NCBI GenBank assembly: GCA_036397475.1
Contig: DASWIV010000218.1
Location: 1-9,997, forward strand
From: DASWIV01 sp036397475
GTDB taxonomy: Bacteria > JAJVIF01 > JAPKYR01
DNA: 9,997 bases
Direction of reading: 5' to 3'
Numbering within the stretch: the first letter of the stretch is position 1; every line of letters begins with the position of its first letter. Below the pieces are notes generated by a model. The model had not been told where the DNA came from and made no database searches. It saw only the letters and a program-made list of their open reading frames with translations. Of this stretch, positions 1-6,488 are shown in pieces. Position numbers and translations under genes: made by a program.

Positions 1-922
1 AGACCTTTCCATTGGCGATCGATGGTGTGTAAACAACGTCATTGGTTCTGAACAGCCATTTTTCTACACCGGAATTCAGGTCGAGGCAATAAAGATAACC
101 ATCCTCGCTTCCAAAAACCAGTGAATCTTCAGAGACCGCGGGGGAACCCTGGATTCGTCCATGGGTTTCATACATCCAGCGCTCCGAGCCCATTTTGAGG
201 TTGACGGCGTAGATGTTCCAGTCCCAGCTTGTCACGACCGCAATTTCATCGTGGACAAATGGCGTGCCTGTGATCATTCCACCTGTACGGAATTTCCACT
301 GGGTCTCGCCGGATTCCAGATTTATCATGTAGAGATTTTCATCGAGCGATCCGACAAAGATATTTTTTTTGTAAATCGCCGGTGCTCCGACGATTCCTCC
401 GCGGGTGCGGCATTTCCATTCGAGTTCGCCGGTCATAAAATTAACCGCATACAGATAATGATCGTTGCATCCGAAGTAAACAATATCGCCCTTGATTAGT
501 GGGGTGCCATCTACCTGATCAGGCGTTTCAAATTTCCATTTTTCAGAGCCATCATTGATATCAAGTCCGAAAAGTTCTTTCCGTCCGCCAATGAACACCA
601 TCGATTCATTTACAGCCGGTGCGCTTTGAATTCCGCCTTCGAGTTCAAATTTCCACAGTTCTGAACCATTTGATGTATCAATTGCATGAAGTCCTGTACG
701 GTCGCCGAAAAAGATCTTTCCATCGAGCCACACCGGCGCCGAGACTTCACCGCGTCCAAGGAACTTCCATTTGACTCCGTTGCATTTTTCAATTCCGGAT
801 GATTTATAGCAGCCTGTCCGCGATTCATCCGCACGGAACATGCCGTTGGGTGGAATAGGTTCTTCTGTTTCGTCACCCTCGGCGACAGGATTTTCATTCT
901 CGATGACTTTCTCTTCGCTCAT
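1..922 (-). CDS. PQQ-like beta-propeller repeat protein (BamB/quinoprotein fold), 3' end outside window
   Basis: Reading leftward from ATG at 922 gives 307 codons without a stop, running off the window edge. After an acidic N-terminus (residues 1-25) comes the 'GMFRADESRTG' segment often found at the front of such propellers. At least six blade repeats of about 40 residues follow, each of the form APA-(hydrophobic)-FFG-x-LYAIDxxxGxxxWKF: 'GLHAIDTSNGSELWKFE', 'LYAVNFMTGELEWKCR', 'LYMINLESGETQWKFR', 'LYCLDLNSGVEKWLFR'. This is the PQQ/WD-like repeat of quinoprotein and BamB-type propellers. No PQQ ligand or catalytic residues can be assigned, so it is probably a structural or binding propeller. 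The ATG has AGGTG 8 nt upstream. No signal peptide follows it, although the in-frame sequence upstream of the ATG is hydrophobic. It lies downstream of dnaK with its own promoter. The fold is certain; the role is unknown. Confidence 0.88.
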   Translation of the reverse strand, partial: MSEEKVIENENPVAEGDETEEPIPPNGMFRADESRTGCYKSSGIEKCNGVKWKFLGRGEVSAPVWLDGKIFFGDRTGLHAIDTSNGSELWKFELEGGIQSAPAVNESMVFIGGRKELFGLDINDGSEKWKFETPDQVDGTPLIKGDIVYFGCNDHYLYAVNFMTGELEWKCRTRGGIVGAPAIYKKNIFVGSLDENLYMINLESGETQWKFRTGGMITGTPFVHDEIAVVTSWDWNIYAVNLKMGSERWMYETHGRIQGSPAVSEDSLVFGSEDGYLYCLDLNSGVEKWLFRTNDVVYTPSIANGKV

Positions 923-940
923 AAGTAAAGCACCTGAAGC

Positions 941-970
941 ATTATACAAGACAGAAATAAGCGATGTTAA
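941..970 (-). promoter_or_regulatory. sigma70-type promoter for the propeller gene
   Basis: On the minus strand TTAACA (970-965) is followed after 18 bp by a perfect TATAAT (946-941). Predicted transcription start is near 934, giving a leader of only about 12 nt before ATG at 922, so the AGGTG at 935-931 would sit at the very 5' end of the mRNA. The match is by eye. Confidence 0.45.
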
Positions 971-987
971 TAAAATAGCCTCTCGAA

Positions 988-1060
988 CGGATGTCCGGGA
1001 GGCGTCGCTTGAATGGTATTCTCAATTTAAACGCTTACCGAATTCACCCCGGACATGCCG
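988..1060 (-). terminator. long imperfect hairpin between dnaK and the propeller gene
   Basis: CGG-ATGTCCGGG (988-999) is the reverse complement of CCCGGACAT-(G)-CCG (1048-1060): 12 bp with one bulged base. Inside the loop a second helix can form, GGTA (1015-1018) with TACC (1036-1039) and GAAT (1011-1014) with ATTC (1042-1045). It begins 3 nt beyond the dnaK stop. On the minus strand only a weak U-rich stretch follows (TATTTTATT, about 9 nt after the stem). It could therefore be a non-canonical terminator or an mRNA 3'-end stabiliser for dnaK. A promoter for the next gene follows directly. Confidence 0.4.
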
Positions 1061-1062
1061 AA

Positions 1063-2853
1063 TCAAGTGGCAATATCGGCGTCGGACAACTGCATGAGAA
1101 GTGTATCCGAAAGCTTGTCAATTTTCTCCTCGTTGTTGTCGTTAATGGCGCTTTCCAACTGGCGAACTGTGTCTTCAATCTGGGATTTCATCTGGGACGG
1201 AATGCTTCCACCCTTGTCCTGGAGGAAATCGCGGGCATCGTTGAGATAAAACTCGGCTTCAATCTGCGCCGACGACTTTCCAGCCTGGTCATGGGGGGAC
1301 GCCATCGGGATAGTATCAGTATCATCCGGTGGAGCTCCCGACGATGGCGCGAAGGCAATATTGGCGACCATTGCTCTCGCCTCATCCTTCTCATCAAGTC
1401 CCATTCTCTCTTTTGACTGCTTAATGATAATATTTTTCTTCGCCCCGGAATCCCTGTCACGCGCGGTGACGTTGACGATTCCATTTACGTCGTAATCGAA
1501 AATAACCTCGACAACACTTTCGCCCTTGGGTTTCGGGGTTATTCCCGTCAGGACGAATTCGCCAAGCGATGTGTTCCTGCTGGCTTTTTTATGATTGCCC
1601 TGCAGGACGTGAATATTCGCCTCGGTCTGGTAATCGGATGTCGTTACGTACCGCCGTTTCTGGCTGCATGGAATCGCGGTGTTGGCGTAAATGATAGGGC
1701 TGAACCTGTCTGATACAACCTCGATACCCAGCGTGTACGGGGCTACGTCAACAACCACAAGGTCGTCGAGCTGTCCCACTTTTACGCCTGCCTGAATCGA
1801 TGCTCCAATGGCGACGCACTCCTCCGGATGAATTTCCGCAAGAGGCTCACGGTCGAGCATGTCGGTGACGAATCTTTTTACCGACGGAATTCGTGTAGTA
1901 CCTCCGACCAGGATCACAGCGTCGATTCCTGTCGCATCAAGTCCGGCTGCTTCCATAGCCTGTTCAACCGGTTCCTTTGTCGCTTCTGTCAGGTGCTCGA
2001 TCATGCTTTCAAGCTCAGCGCGTGAAAGGGTCACGTCGAGATGCTTGGGATCGTCGCCTTCAGAATATAGGAACGGGATATTGATATTGGTCTCCAGAAG
2101 AGTCGAGAGGTCTATCTTGGCTTTCTCAGCGGCTTCCCTGATCCTCTGATTGATGGATAGCCTTAATTTTTCGTCATCGATATTTTTGAGGTCGATACCT
2201 TCTTTTTCCTTGAACTGCCGGAACAGGTAATCGCTGACGACCTGGTCGATATCGTCACCGCCGAGCCTGTTATTACCGGCTGACGACAGCACCTTGAAAG
2301 CACCCTCGACCATCTTGATGATACTCACATCGAACGTACCACCACCAAAGTCGTATACCAGAATGGTTTTCGACTCTTCCTGGTGCTGGAATCCATACGC
2401 CAGCGCAGCCGCGGTAGGCTCGTTGATGATCCTCTCAACCGTAAATCCGGCTATTTCTCCGGCGTCCTTGGTTGCCTGCCTCTGCGCGTCCGTGAAGTAA
2501 GCGGGGACGGTGATCACGGCTTCCGACACGGGCGAGCCAAAGTAGCTTTCAGCGTCCTTCTTGAGTTTGGCGAGTATCAGTGCGGAAACTTCCTGGGGCG
2601 TATATTCTTTTCCCCCGAGAGTCACGCGCTGATTGGTACCCATGATCCTCTTGATGGATGAAACAGTCCTGTCGGGATGAGCGATCGACTGGTTTTTAGC
2701 GGCTTCGCCGACCAGCAATTCGCCCGACTCCGAAAAACCGACCACGCTTGGAGTAATGGTCTTGCCGCGTTCGTTCAGGATTAAAGCCGGTTTCCCGTCC
2801 TTAATAGCGGCAACAAGACTTGTAGTTGTACCTAAGTCAATCCCAACTATCAT
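1063..2853 (-). CDS. dnaK: Hsp70/DnaK-family molecular chaperone, variant C-terminal lid
   Basis: A 596-aa cytoplasmic ATP-dependent chaperone. All three Hsp70 signatures are present in the ATPase domain: IDLGTTTS (residues 5-12), VYDFGGGTFDVS (166-177) and VILVGGTTRIP (313-323). NEPTAAALAYG (144-154) is also intact. The interdomain linker reads LDDLVVVDVAP (362-372). The beta-sandwich substrate-binding domain (about 375-480) carries the usual NTSLGEF and FDYDVNGIVNVTARDR motifs. The lid differs from canonical DnaK (about 640 aa). Residues 500-530 form a Pro/Ser/Asp-rich, probably disordered insert, and the protein ends after one more helical bundle without a DnaK-type acidic tail. Start at ATG 2853; AAGGAG (2869-2864) lies 10 nt upstream. 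The GrpE-like gene is 272 bp upstream on the same strand and no dnaJ is visible, so this may be a second, specialised Hsp70 (DnaK2/HscC-like) rather than the housekeeping one. Family is certain; paralogue identity is inferred. Confidence 0.96.
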   Translation of the reverse strand: MIVGIDLGTTTSLVAAIKDGKPALILNERGKTITPSVVGFSESGELLVGEAAKNQSIAHPDRTVSSIKRIMGTNQRVTLGGKEYTPQEVSALILAKLKKDAESYFGSPVSEAVITVPAYFTDAQRQATKDAGEIAGFTVERIINEPTAAALAYGFQHQEESKTILVYDFGGGTFDVSIIKMVEGAFKVLSSAGNNRLGGDDIDQVVSDYLFRQFKEKEGIDLKNIDDEKLRLSINQRIREAAEKAKIDLSTLLETNINIPFLYSEGDDPKHLDVTLSRAELESMIEHLTEATKEPVEQAMEAAGLDATGIDAVILVGGTTRIPSVKRFVTDMLDREPLAEIHPEECVAIGASIQAGVKVGQLDDLVVVDVAPYTLGIEVVSDRFSPIIYANTAIPCSQKRRYVTTSDYQTEANIHVLQGNHKKASRNTSLGEFVLTGITPKPKGESVVEVIFDYDVNGIVNVTARDRDSGAKKNIIIKQSKERMGLDEKDEARAMVANIAFAPSSGAPPDDTDTIPMASPHDQAGKSSAQIEAEFYLNDARDFLQDKGGSIPSQMKSQIEDTVRQLESAINDNNEEKIDKLSDTLLMQLSDADIAT

Positions 2854-2950
2854 TGAATTTGATCTCCTTGTTAACCGGAGAAGGTGGAGATAAACCGCAC
2901 GATGAATTCAAATAAATTAATATGTGCGCCTTACCTTCCGGCACCTCCCG

Positions 2951-2978
2951 GTTATGGCTTGATCCCTGATCCTGTCAA
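2951..2978 (-). promoter_or_regulatory. candidate promoter upstream of dnaK (proximal)
   Basis: On the minus strand a perfect TTGACA (2978-2973) is followed after 16 bp by CATAAC (2956-2951), leaving a leader of roughly 90 nt before the dnaK ATG. No CIRCE-type inverted repeat (HrcA site) is visible in the gap. Confidence 0.42.
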
Positions 2979-3013
2979 ATTACATCCTCAAAAAATGTTA
3001 AGACACCGGCACT

Positions 3014-3042
3014 ATTATCATAAAAAACCAGTACCTGAGCAA
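3014..3042 (-). promoter_or_regulatory. candidate promoter upstream of dnaK (distal)
   Basis: On the minus strand TTGCTC (3042-3037), a 17-bp spacer and GATAAT (3019-3014). Together with the proximal candidate it suggests that dnaK can be transcribed independently of the grpE-like gene. The match is by eye. Confidence 0.4.
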
Positions 3043-3102
3043 TGTGCAAGGATACCAGAAAATAACATTCAATGTAACATTTTACCCTGATTTGAAAAGG
3101 AT

Positions 3103-3116
3103 TTAAAAATTTTTAA
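3103..3116. repeat. 14-bp AT-rich perfect palindrome after the grpE-like gene
   Basis: TTAAAAATTTTTAA is a perfect palindrome 10 bp past the grpE-like stop codon. The A/T composition gives little RNA stability, so it is not a convincing terminator. It resembles the GTAAAAATATTTTTAC palindrome at 6040. Nearby, TAACATT is repeated 12 bp apart (3063-3069 and 3075-3081). Confidence 0.4.
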
Positions 3117-3125
3117 CGGAGTGGT

Positions 3126-3767
3126 TTATTCCCCGACCAGATCGTCCCTGAGGCTGATTATTACATCTGGTGTGCGCAGTATCTTCTTTCCCTTTATAAA
3201 TCCCCTGCGTTCGACCCTGATTATGGTATTAGGAGGGATGTCATTGCGAACCTCGGTCCCGAATGCGGTCTGGTATTTCGGATTAAATGTGCCATGGGCG
3301 GGAATTTCCTTCACATCGTTGTTCCTGAGTATCTGCATCACGCTGGAATAGATCGCTTTTATCCCCTCGATATATCTTATCGCCCTGGGATCGGTCACGT
3401 ACTTGACAGATTCGAAAAATCTGTCAAAGGCATCGATTGTCGGGAACAGGTCTTCAAGGAATTCTTCCCTTGTGTTCTCAACAACTATTTCCTGCAGGGC
3501 TGCTATCTCAGGCTGCAGCCTGCGCAGCTCGTTTATTGCTGTCGTGAGGAACCTGATTCCCTTCTCTTCGGACAGGGGCTGAGTGGCATCCGGACGTTTT
3601 CGCGCGGACTTGACAACTTCGAGTCGGATTTTCGAAATTTCCTTGAGAAGCTCGCCAAGATCGATATCGTCCAGGCCCTGGAGCATTAAGCGCTCGTTTT
3701 TTATCTCATCAGGCCACGGGATATCCAGCGGCTGATCATCCGAAAAATCTACTGGAAAATTTCGCAT
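3126..3767 (-). CDS. grpE: GrpE-like nucleotide exchange factor
   Basis: About 213 aa. The N-terminal third (to about residue 95) is polar and helix-rich ('ELLKEISKIRLEVVKSARK', 'AINELRRLQPEIAALQEIV'), matching the long dimerisation coiled coil of GrpE though shorter and divergent. The C-terminal core is recognisable: 'FLEDLFPTIDAFDRFFESV', 'GIKAIYSSVMQIL', the 'EIPAHGTFNPKYQTA' segment (GrpE G-x-x-FDPxxHEA), and a beta-wing ending 'RRGFIKGKKILRTPDVIIS' (GrpE GYxxxGRVLRPAxVxVS). It should release ADP from the Hsp70 encoded next. ATG at 3767 lacks a Shine-Dalgarno; an alternative TTG at 3776 adds three residues. A TATAAT preceded by TGA lies 11 bp before the ATG, so it may have its own near-leaderless transcript as well as read-through from the oxidoreductase gene, whose stop codon ends 17 bp upstream. 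Confidence 0.9.
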   Translation of the reverse strand: MRNFPVDFSDDQPLDIPWPDEIKNERLMLQGLDDIDLGELLKEISKIRLEVVKSARKRPDATQPLSEEKGIRFLTTAINELRRLQPEIAALQEIVVENTREEFLEDLFPTIDAFDRFFESVKYVTDPRAIRYIEGIKAIYSSVMQILRNNDVKEIPAHGTFNPKYQTAFGTEVRNDIPPNTIIRVERRGFIKGKKILRTPDVIISLRDDLVGE

Positions 3768-3778
3768 GGCAATCAAGG

Positions 3779-3787
3779 ATTATATCA
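3779..3787 (-). promoter_or_regulatory. extended -10 element overlapping the oxidoreductase stop codon
   Basis: On the minus strand TGATATAAT (3787-3779) is a perfect extended -10 (TGn-TATAAT) whose TGA is also the stop codon of the upstream gene. The grpE-like ATG follows after 11 bp, implying a leader of about 5 nt. No clear -35 was found, as is usual for extended -10 promoters. Confidence 0.4.
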
Positions 3788-5956
3788 GAATCCCGCCATT
3801 CGTGTTGCAGATCCCAACTCGGCATTTTGAGCGAGCAGGGCGTCGTGGAGTAGCGGGTATTCAAGTTCCCGTGGAGTGGTACCGTATTGTACACAGAGCG
3901 CAGCCGCGACACCCGCTGCATGACCTGTAGCGCTGCAGATAGCCTGAATCCTGACCGATCCGAGAGCCACATGTGACACCGAGATGCAGCGTCCGGCAAG
4001 CAGAAGATTATCCACCTCGAGCGGGACAAGGCACCTGTAGGGAATATCGTAACTGGCGCCTTCGTCAAGAGAAAGGCCAACCACACCACATCCCGTGTAA
4101 TCGGCACAGTGGATATCAATCCCGAACGATCCCATTGCGATCACATCGGGAAACCTGGCGTTGTGAAGGACATCCCTTCCCGTCAACTGGTATTCGCCAA
4201 GGATACGTCTTGATTCCCGTACGCCTATCTGTGTGCCCGTTTCCTGAAGGTAAGCATGTTCAAAGCCCGGGATATTTTCCTTCATGAAATTTGCAAGAAA
4301 CAAAGCCTGACGCCGTGTTTCCACACTTGCGTATGTCATGTCATTGACATTTGTCGCGTCAACTTCGAACGCCCTTGTCGCGTTGATACTGACGACACCA
4401 TCGTTCATGGTCCGTTCGAAATAGACAGTACTGATAGGTATATCAGCGGGAAATGTTCCATTTGCGACGGCGTTCTTGAAAATGTCGTTGTACATGAATT
4501 CCGCGGTGACCTGTCCGCCCGCCCGCTGGAGTCTCGCACCCTGATCGGCGAACGCGGTAACGGTGTTAACGCCGCCCATCCTGAAAAACAATGTGGTCGC
4601 CTGGGTATTGTTATCGTAGCCCCTTCCAATCTCATACGGAGCCCCGGCGCCAGCCGCCATATCGCCATCTCCGGTCGAGTCAATGACAACCTTCGCGAGA
4701 ATCGCCAGCCGTCCGGACTTGTTGTCAACAATAACGCCTTCGACTTTTCCATCGATCACGAGCGGCATTTCAGCCCATGAGTGAAGCATCATTTTTGAGC
4801 CGGAGTCGACCACAAGCTCATTCAGGACATATTTCAGCCCTTCCTTGTCGAACCAGATCAATCCGGGGCGGAGATTATCACGCTCTGCCATTCCCTTGTT
4901 TTTCAGTTCCTGGAAAATATCCATGAAGATGCCTTTGGACAGATCACGCCCCGCTGTCCAGTTGGGCATCCATGGCGAAACCAGCGCGGCTGTTGCCATC
5001 CCGCCAAGAAAACCGTACTGCTCGATGAGGAGTGTTTCGACTCCCATTCTGCCCGACGCTATCGCGGCTGAACTTCCTGCCATGCCACCGCCAATGACGG
5101 CTACATCCGTAACGACATATCCATCAATATGCCCGCAATTATATTTTTCCTGGATATCGGAAATTCTGCTATCGTCGGTATGAATGGTCGGTATATATTC
5201 CGCCTTGACGTCGCCGCCCTCTTCCATTGACCAATGCTCGAATCCTTCCCACGCCGCCTGTACAACCGACTCGGCGCGGGAGTAATCCGCCCCGGTCAAT
5301 CTTATATCATCGAAATAGAGCGTGTTGATATCCTGGATGTCGGTGTCGAGTTCAGTCCAGCTGATTCGTTTCATGTTTGAGGTGTTAAGGCCATTGTCGC
5401 TCAGATCAGACAACGGCTGGCGTATCCGGCTCCATACCCCGGGAGGCAGCGAATAACGGCGCCATACGGACGTAACTCCGTCCGAATATTCGACATCCAG
5501 ATTCACTGTAAAATCCTCGAGATTGTAAATGCTTGCCTGGAATTCGGCGAACGGACTCCAGTTGTTCATGCGTCCATGCGCAGGATGTAACAGGGTATAG
5601 AAAAGAATCCTTTTTCCCTGACGGTCGGAGCCGACATAATAGGTTGCCGCGACTGAATTTTCGCCTGTCCGCGATATCTCCTCGGCATTCTCGACAAAAA
5701 CATTCACGTTGCCATAACAGAATCGTCCCACCTCATCCGGCTCCTCGAAATCGTAGAGGAGAACGTCGCCGTTGGATTCCAGTACCGGGGTCATGGGATT
5801 TCTGACTACGGCCTGCTGGATGTCAGCTTGCTGCGCATCCGGTTCAGCCGTCGGAGTGTCGGCTGCTTTCGAGCCGGGCGACGATCCGATAAAGAATCCG
5901 CCGACCGCGGCGGCGATAATCAGGATAAGTGTGAGGTGTAGAATTTTATTAACCAT
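3785..5956 (-). CDS. secreted FAD-dependent oxidoreductase with N-terminal carbohydrate-binding-like domain
   Basis: A 723-aa protein. Residues 1-32 form a signal peptide or N-terminal anchor (MVNK, then LILIIAAAVGGFF). A Pro/Ala/Gln linker leads to a beta-rich domain (about 62-222) with 'LLYDFEEPDEVGRF', 'SLPPGVWSRIRQPL' and 'INTLYFDDIRLTG', the pattern of galactose-binding/CBM-like jelly rolls. The flavin domain starts at about 283: VAVIGGGMAGSSAA (286-298, Rossmann GxGxxG), IEQYGFLGGMAT (311-322), IDSTGDGDMAAGAGAP (425-440) and a C-terminal AGRCISVSHVALGSVRIQ (654-671) followed by a glycine/alanine helix. These match the FAD_oxidored (PF12831) family, often annotated as FAD-dependent oxidoreductase or xanthan-lyase-associated protein. 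Substrate unknown, perhaps a sugar or polysaccharide-derived compound outside the cytoplasm (inference). There is no Shine-Dalgarno before ATG 5956, but a TATAAT ends 9 bp upstream. It heads the grpE-dnaK gene series. Confidence 0.9.
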   Translation of the reverse strand: MVNKILHLTLILIIAAAVGGFFIGSSPGSKAADTPTAEPDAQQADIQQAVVRNPMTPVLESNGDVLLYDFEEPDEVGRFCYGNVNVFVENAEEISRTGENSVAATYYVGSDRQGKRILFYTLLHPAHGRMNNWSPFAEFQASIYNLEDFTVNLDVEYSDGVTSVWRRYSLPPGVWSRIRQPLSDLSDNGLNTSNMKRISWTELDTDIQDINTLYFDDIRLTGADYSRAESVVQAAWEGFEHWSMEEGGDVKAEYIPTIHTDDSRISDIQEKYNCGHIDGYVVTDVAVIGGGMAGSSAAIASGRMGVETLLIEQYGFLGGMATAALVSPWMPNWTAGRDLSKGIFMDIFQELKNKGMAERDNLRPGLIWFDKEGLKYVLNELVVDSGSKMMLHSWAEMPLVIDGKVEGVIVDNKSGRLAILAKVVIDSTGDGDMAAGAGAPYEIGRGYDNNTQATTLFFRMGGVNTVTAFADQGARLQRAGGQVTAEFMYNDIFKNAVANGTFPADIPISTVYFERTMNDGVVSINATRAFEVDATNVNDMTYASVETRRQALFLANFMKENIPGFEHAYLQETGTQIGVRESRRILGEYQLTGRDVLHNARFPDVIAMGSFGIDIHCADYTGCGVVGLSLDEGASYDIPYRCLVPLEVDNLLLAGRCISVSHVALGSVRIQAICSATGHAAGVAAALCVQYGTTPRELEYPLLHDALLAQNAELGSATRMAGF

Positions 5957-5963
5957 GGTTAAA

Positions 5964-6010
5964 TATTATAATCGATTCTTTATATTTATTAACTAACACT
6001 ATTATAATCG
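5964..6010. repeat. 11-bp direct repeat TATTATAATCG, two copies
   Basis: TATTATAATCG occurs at 5964-5974 and 6000-6010, 36 bp apart, in the region between the divergent oxidoreductase and ygbA-like genes. Each copy contains ATTATA, which is TATAAT on the minus strand. The first copy ends 8 bp before the oxidoreductase ATG (leaderless geometry). The second has TTAATT 17 bp further upstream on the minus strand. They may be two alternative -10 boxes or a repeated operator. Confidence 0.5.
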
Positions 6011-6039
6011 GTTTGAACCGCCGAATTAAGAGCGATTAA

Positions 6040-6055
6040 GTAAAAATATTTTTAC
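6040..6055. promoter_or_regulatory. 16-bp perfect palindrome, candidate operator
   Basis: GTAAAAATATTTTTAC is an exact palindrome located 36 bp upstream of the -35 box of the ygbA-like gene and 84 bp upstream of the divergent oxidoreductase start. Its symmetry and position suit a dimeric regulator. It is not an obvious NsrR, FNR/HcpR or NorR consensus. Its similarity to an NsrR half-site arrangement is limited to AT richness. Confidence 0.4.
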
Positions 6056-6090
6056 CTCAACTCCATCCGCCCGACGGGTGTCCAGTATTA

Positions 6091-6119
6091 TTGACCGCTT
6101 ATTTTAATAATGAGATAAT
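6091..6119 (+). promoter_or_regulatory. sigma70-type promoter of the ygbA-like gene
   Basis: TTGACC (6091-6096), a 17-bp spacer and GATAAT (6114-6119), five of six matches in each hexamer. The predicted start near 6126 leaves about 9 nt before ATG 6135, and no Shine-Dalgarno precedes that ATG, so the mRNA is probably nearly leaderless. Confidence 0.6.
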
Positions 6120-6134
6120 AATTCCGGTTAAATA

Positions 6135-6488
6135 ATGGCATCATATACGGTTCCAAAAAACAGGCTGAGGGTTCGCAGGGGGAAAAAGTCTCAGGCCGTG
6201 ATTGACAGGGATATCGAGATCCTCGAGAAGTTTACCTCCGTTTACTGCAATCACCATCACCGTACCGATGCCGGAAAAGTGTGCCATGGCTGTGCCGAAC
6301 TAATCAGGTACGGCAAAAATCGGCTTGAACATTGCCCGTACGATCCAAAGCCGGCATGCAAAAAATGTCCGACTCACTGTTATGAGGCGGAGCAGCGCGC
6401 TAAGGTAAGAGAAATAATGAAATTTTCGGGCATCCACTTCGTCAAGCGGGGACGTATCGACTGGCTGATCAAATATTTCCTGACATGA
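6135..6488 (+). CDS. YgbA-family cysteine-rich protein (nitrous oxide-stimulated promoter family)
   Basis: A 117-aa cytoplasmic protein, the normal size for family PF11756. Diagnostic segments: 'RDIEILEKFTSVYCNHHH' (26-42), 'CHGCAELIRYGKNRLEHCP' (50-68), 'ACKKCPTHCY' (74-83) and 'REIMKFSGIHFVKRGRIDWL' (92-111). Seven cysteines (38, 50, 53, 67, 75, 78, 82) and the His cluster 40-42 are arranged as expected for metal or Fe-S binding, though this is not proved by sequence. In E. coli ygbA belongs to the NsrR regulon and responds to nitric oxide; a similar NO or nitrosative-stress role is likely here. The N-terminus (residues 1-20) is strongly basic. The start is the only ATG consistent with the promoter. 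Its stop overlaps the ATG of the kinase remnant (ATGA), so the two once formed a coupled operon. Confidence 0.9.
   Translation: MASYTVPKNRLRVRRGKKSQAVIDRDIEILEKFTSVYCNHHHRTDAGKVCHGCAELIRYGKNRLEHCPYDPKPACKKCPTHCYEAEQRAKVREIMKFSGIHFVKRGRIDWLIKYFLT

Noticed and set aside
161..499. Rightward 112-aa open frame
   Set aside because: Antisense to the beta-propeller gene, whose repeats are clear on the other strand; no family resemblance or Shine-Dalgarno.
2884..3090. Rightward 68-aa frame in the gap between grpE-like and dnaK genes
   Set aside because: Composition (Pro/His/Asn-rich, no domain pattern) and its overlap with dnaK promoters argue for chance.
2854..3125. CIRCE/HrcA heat-shock operator before dnaK
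   Set aside because: No TTAGCACTC/GAGTGCTAA inverted repeat found by eye.
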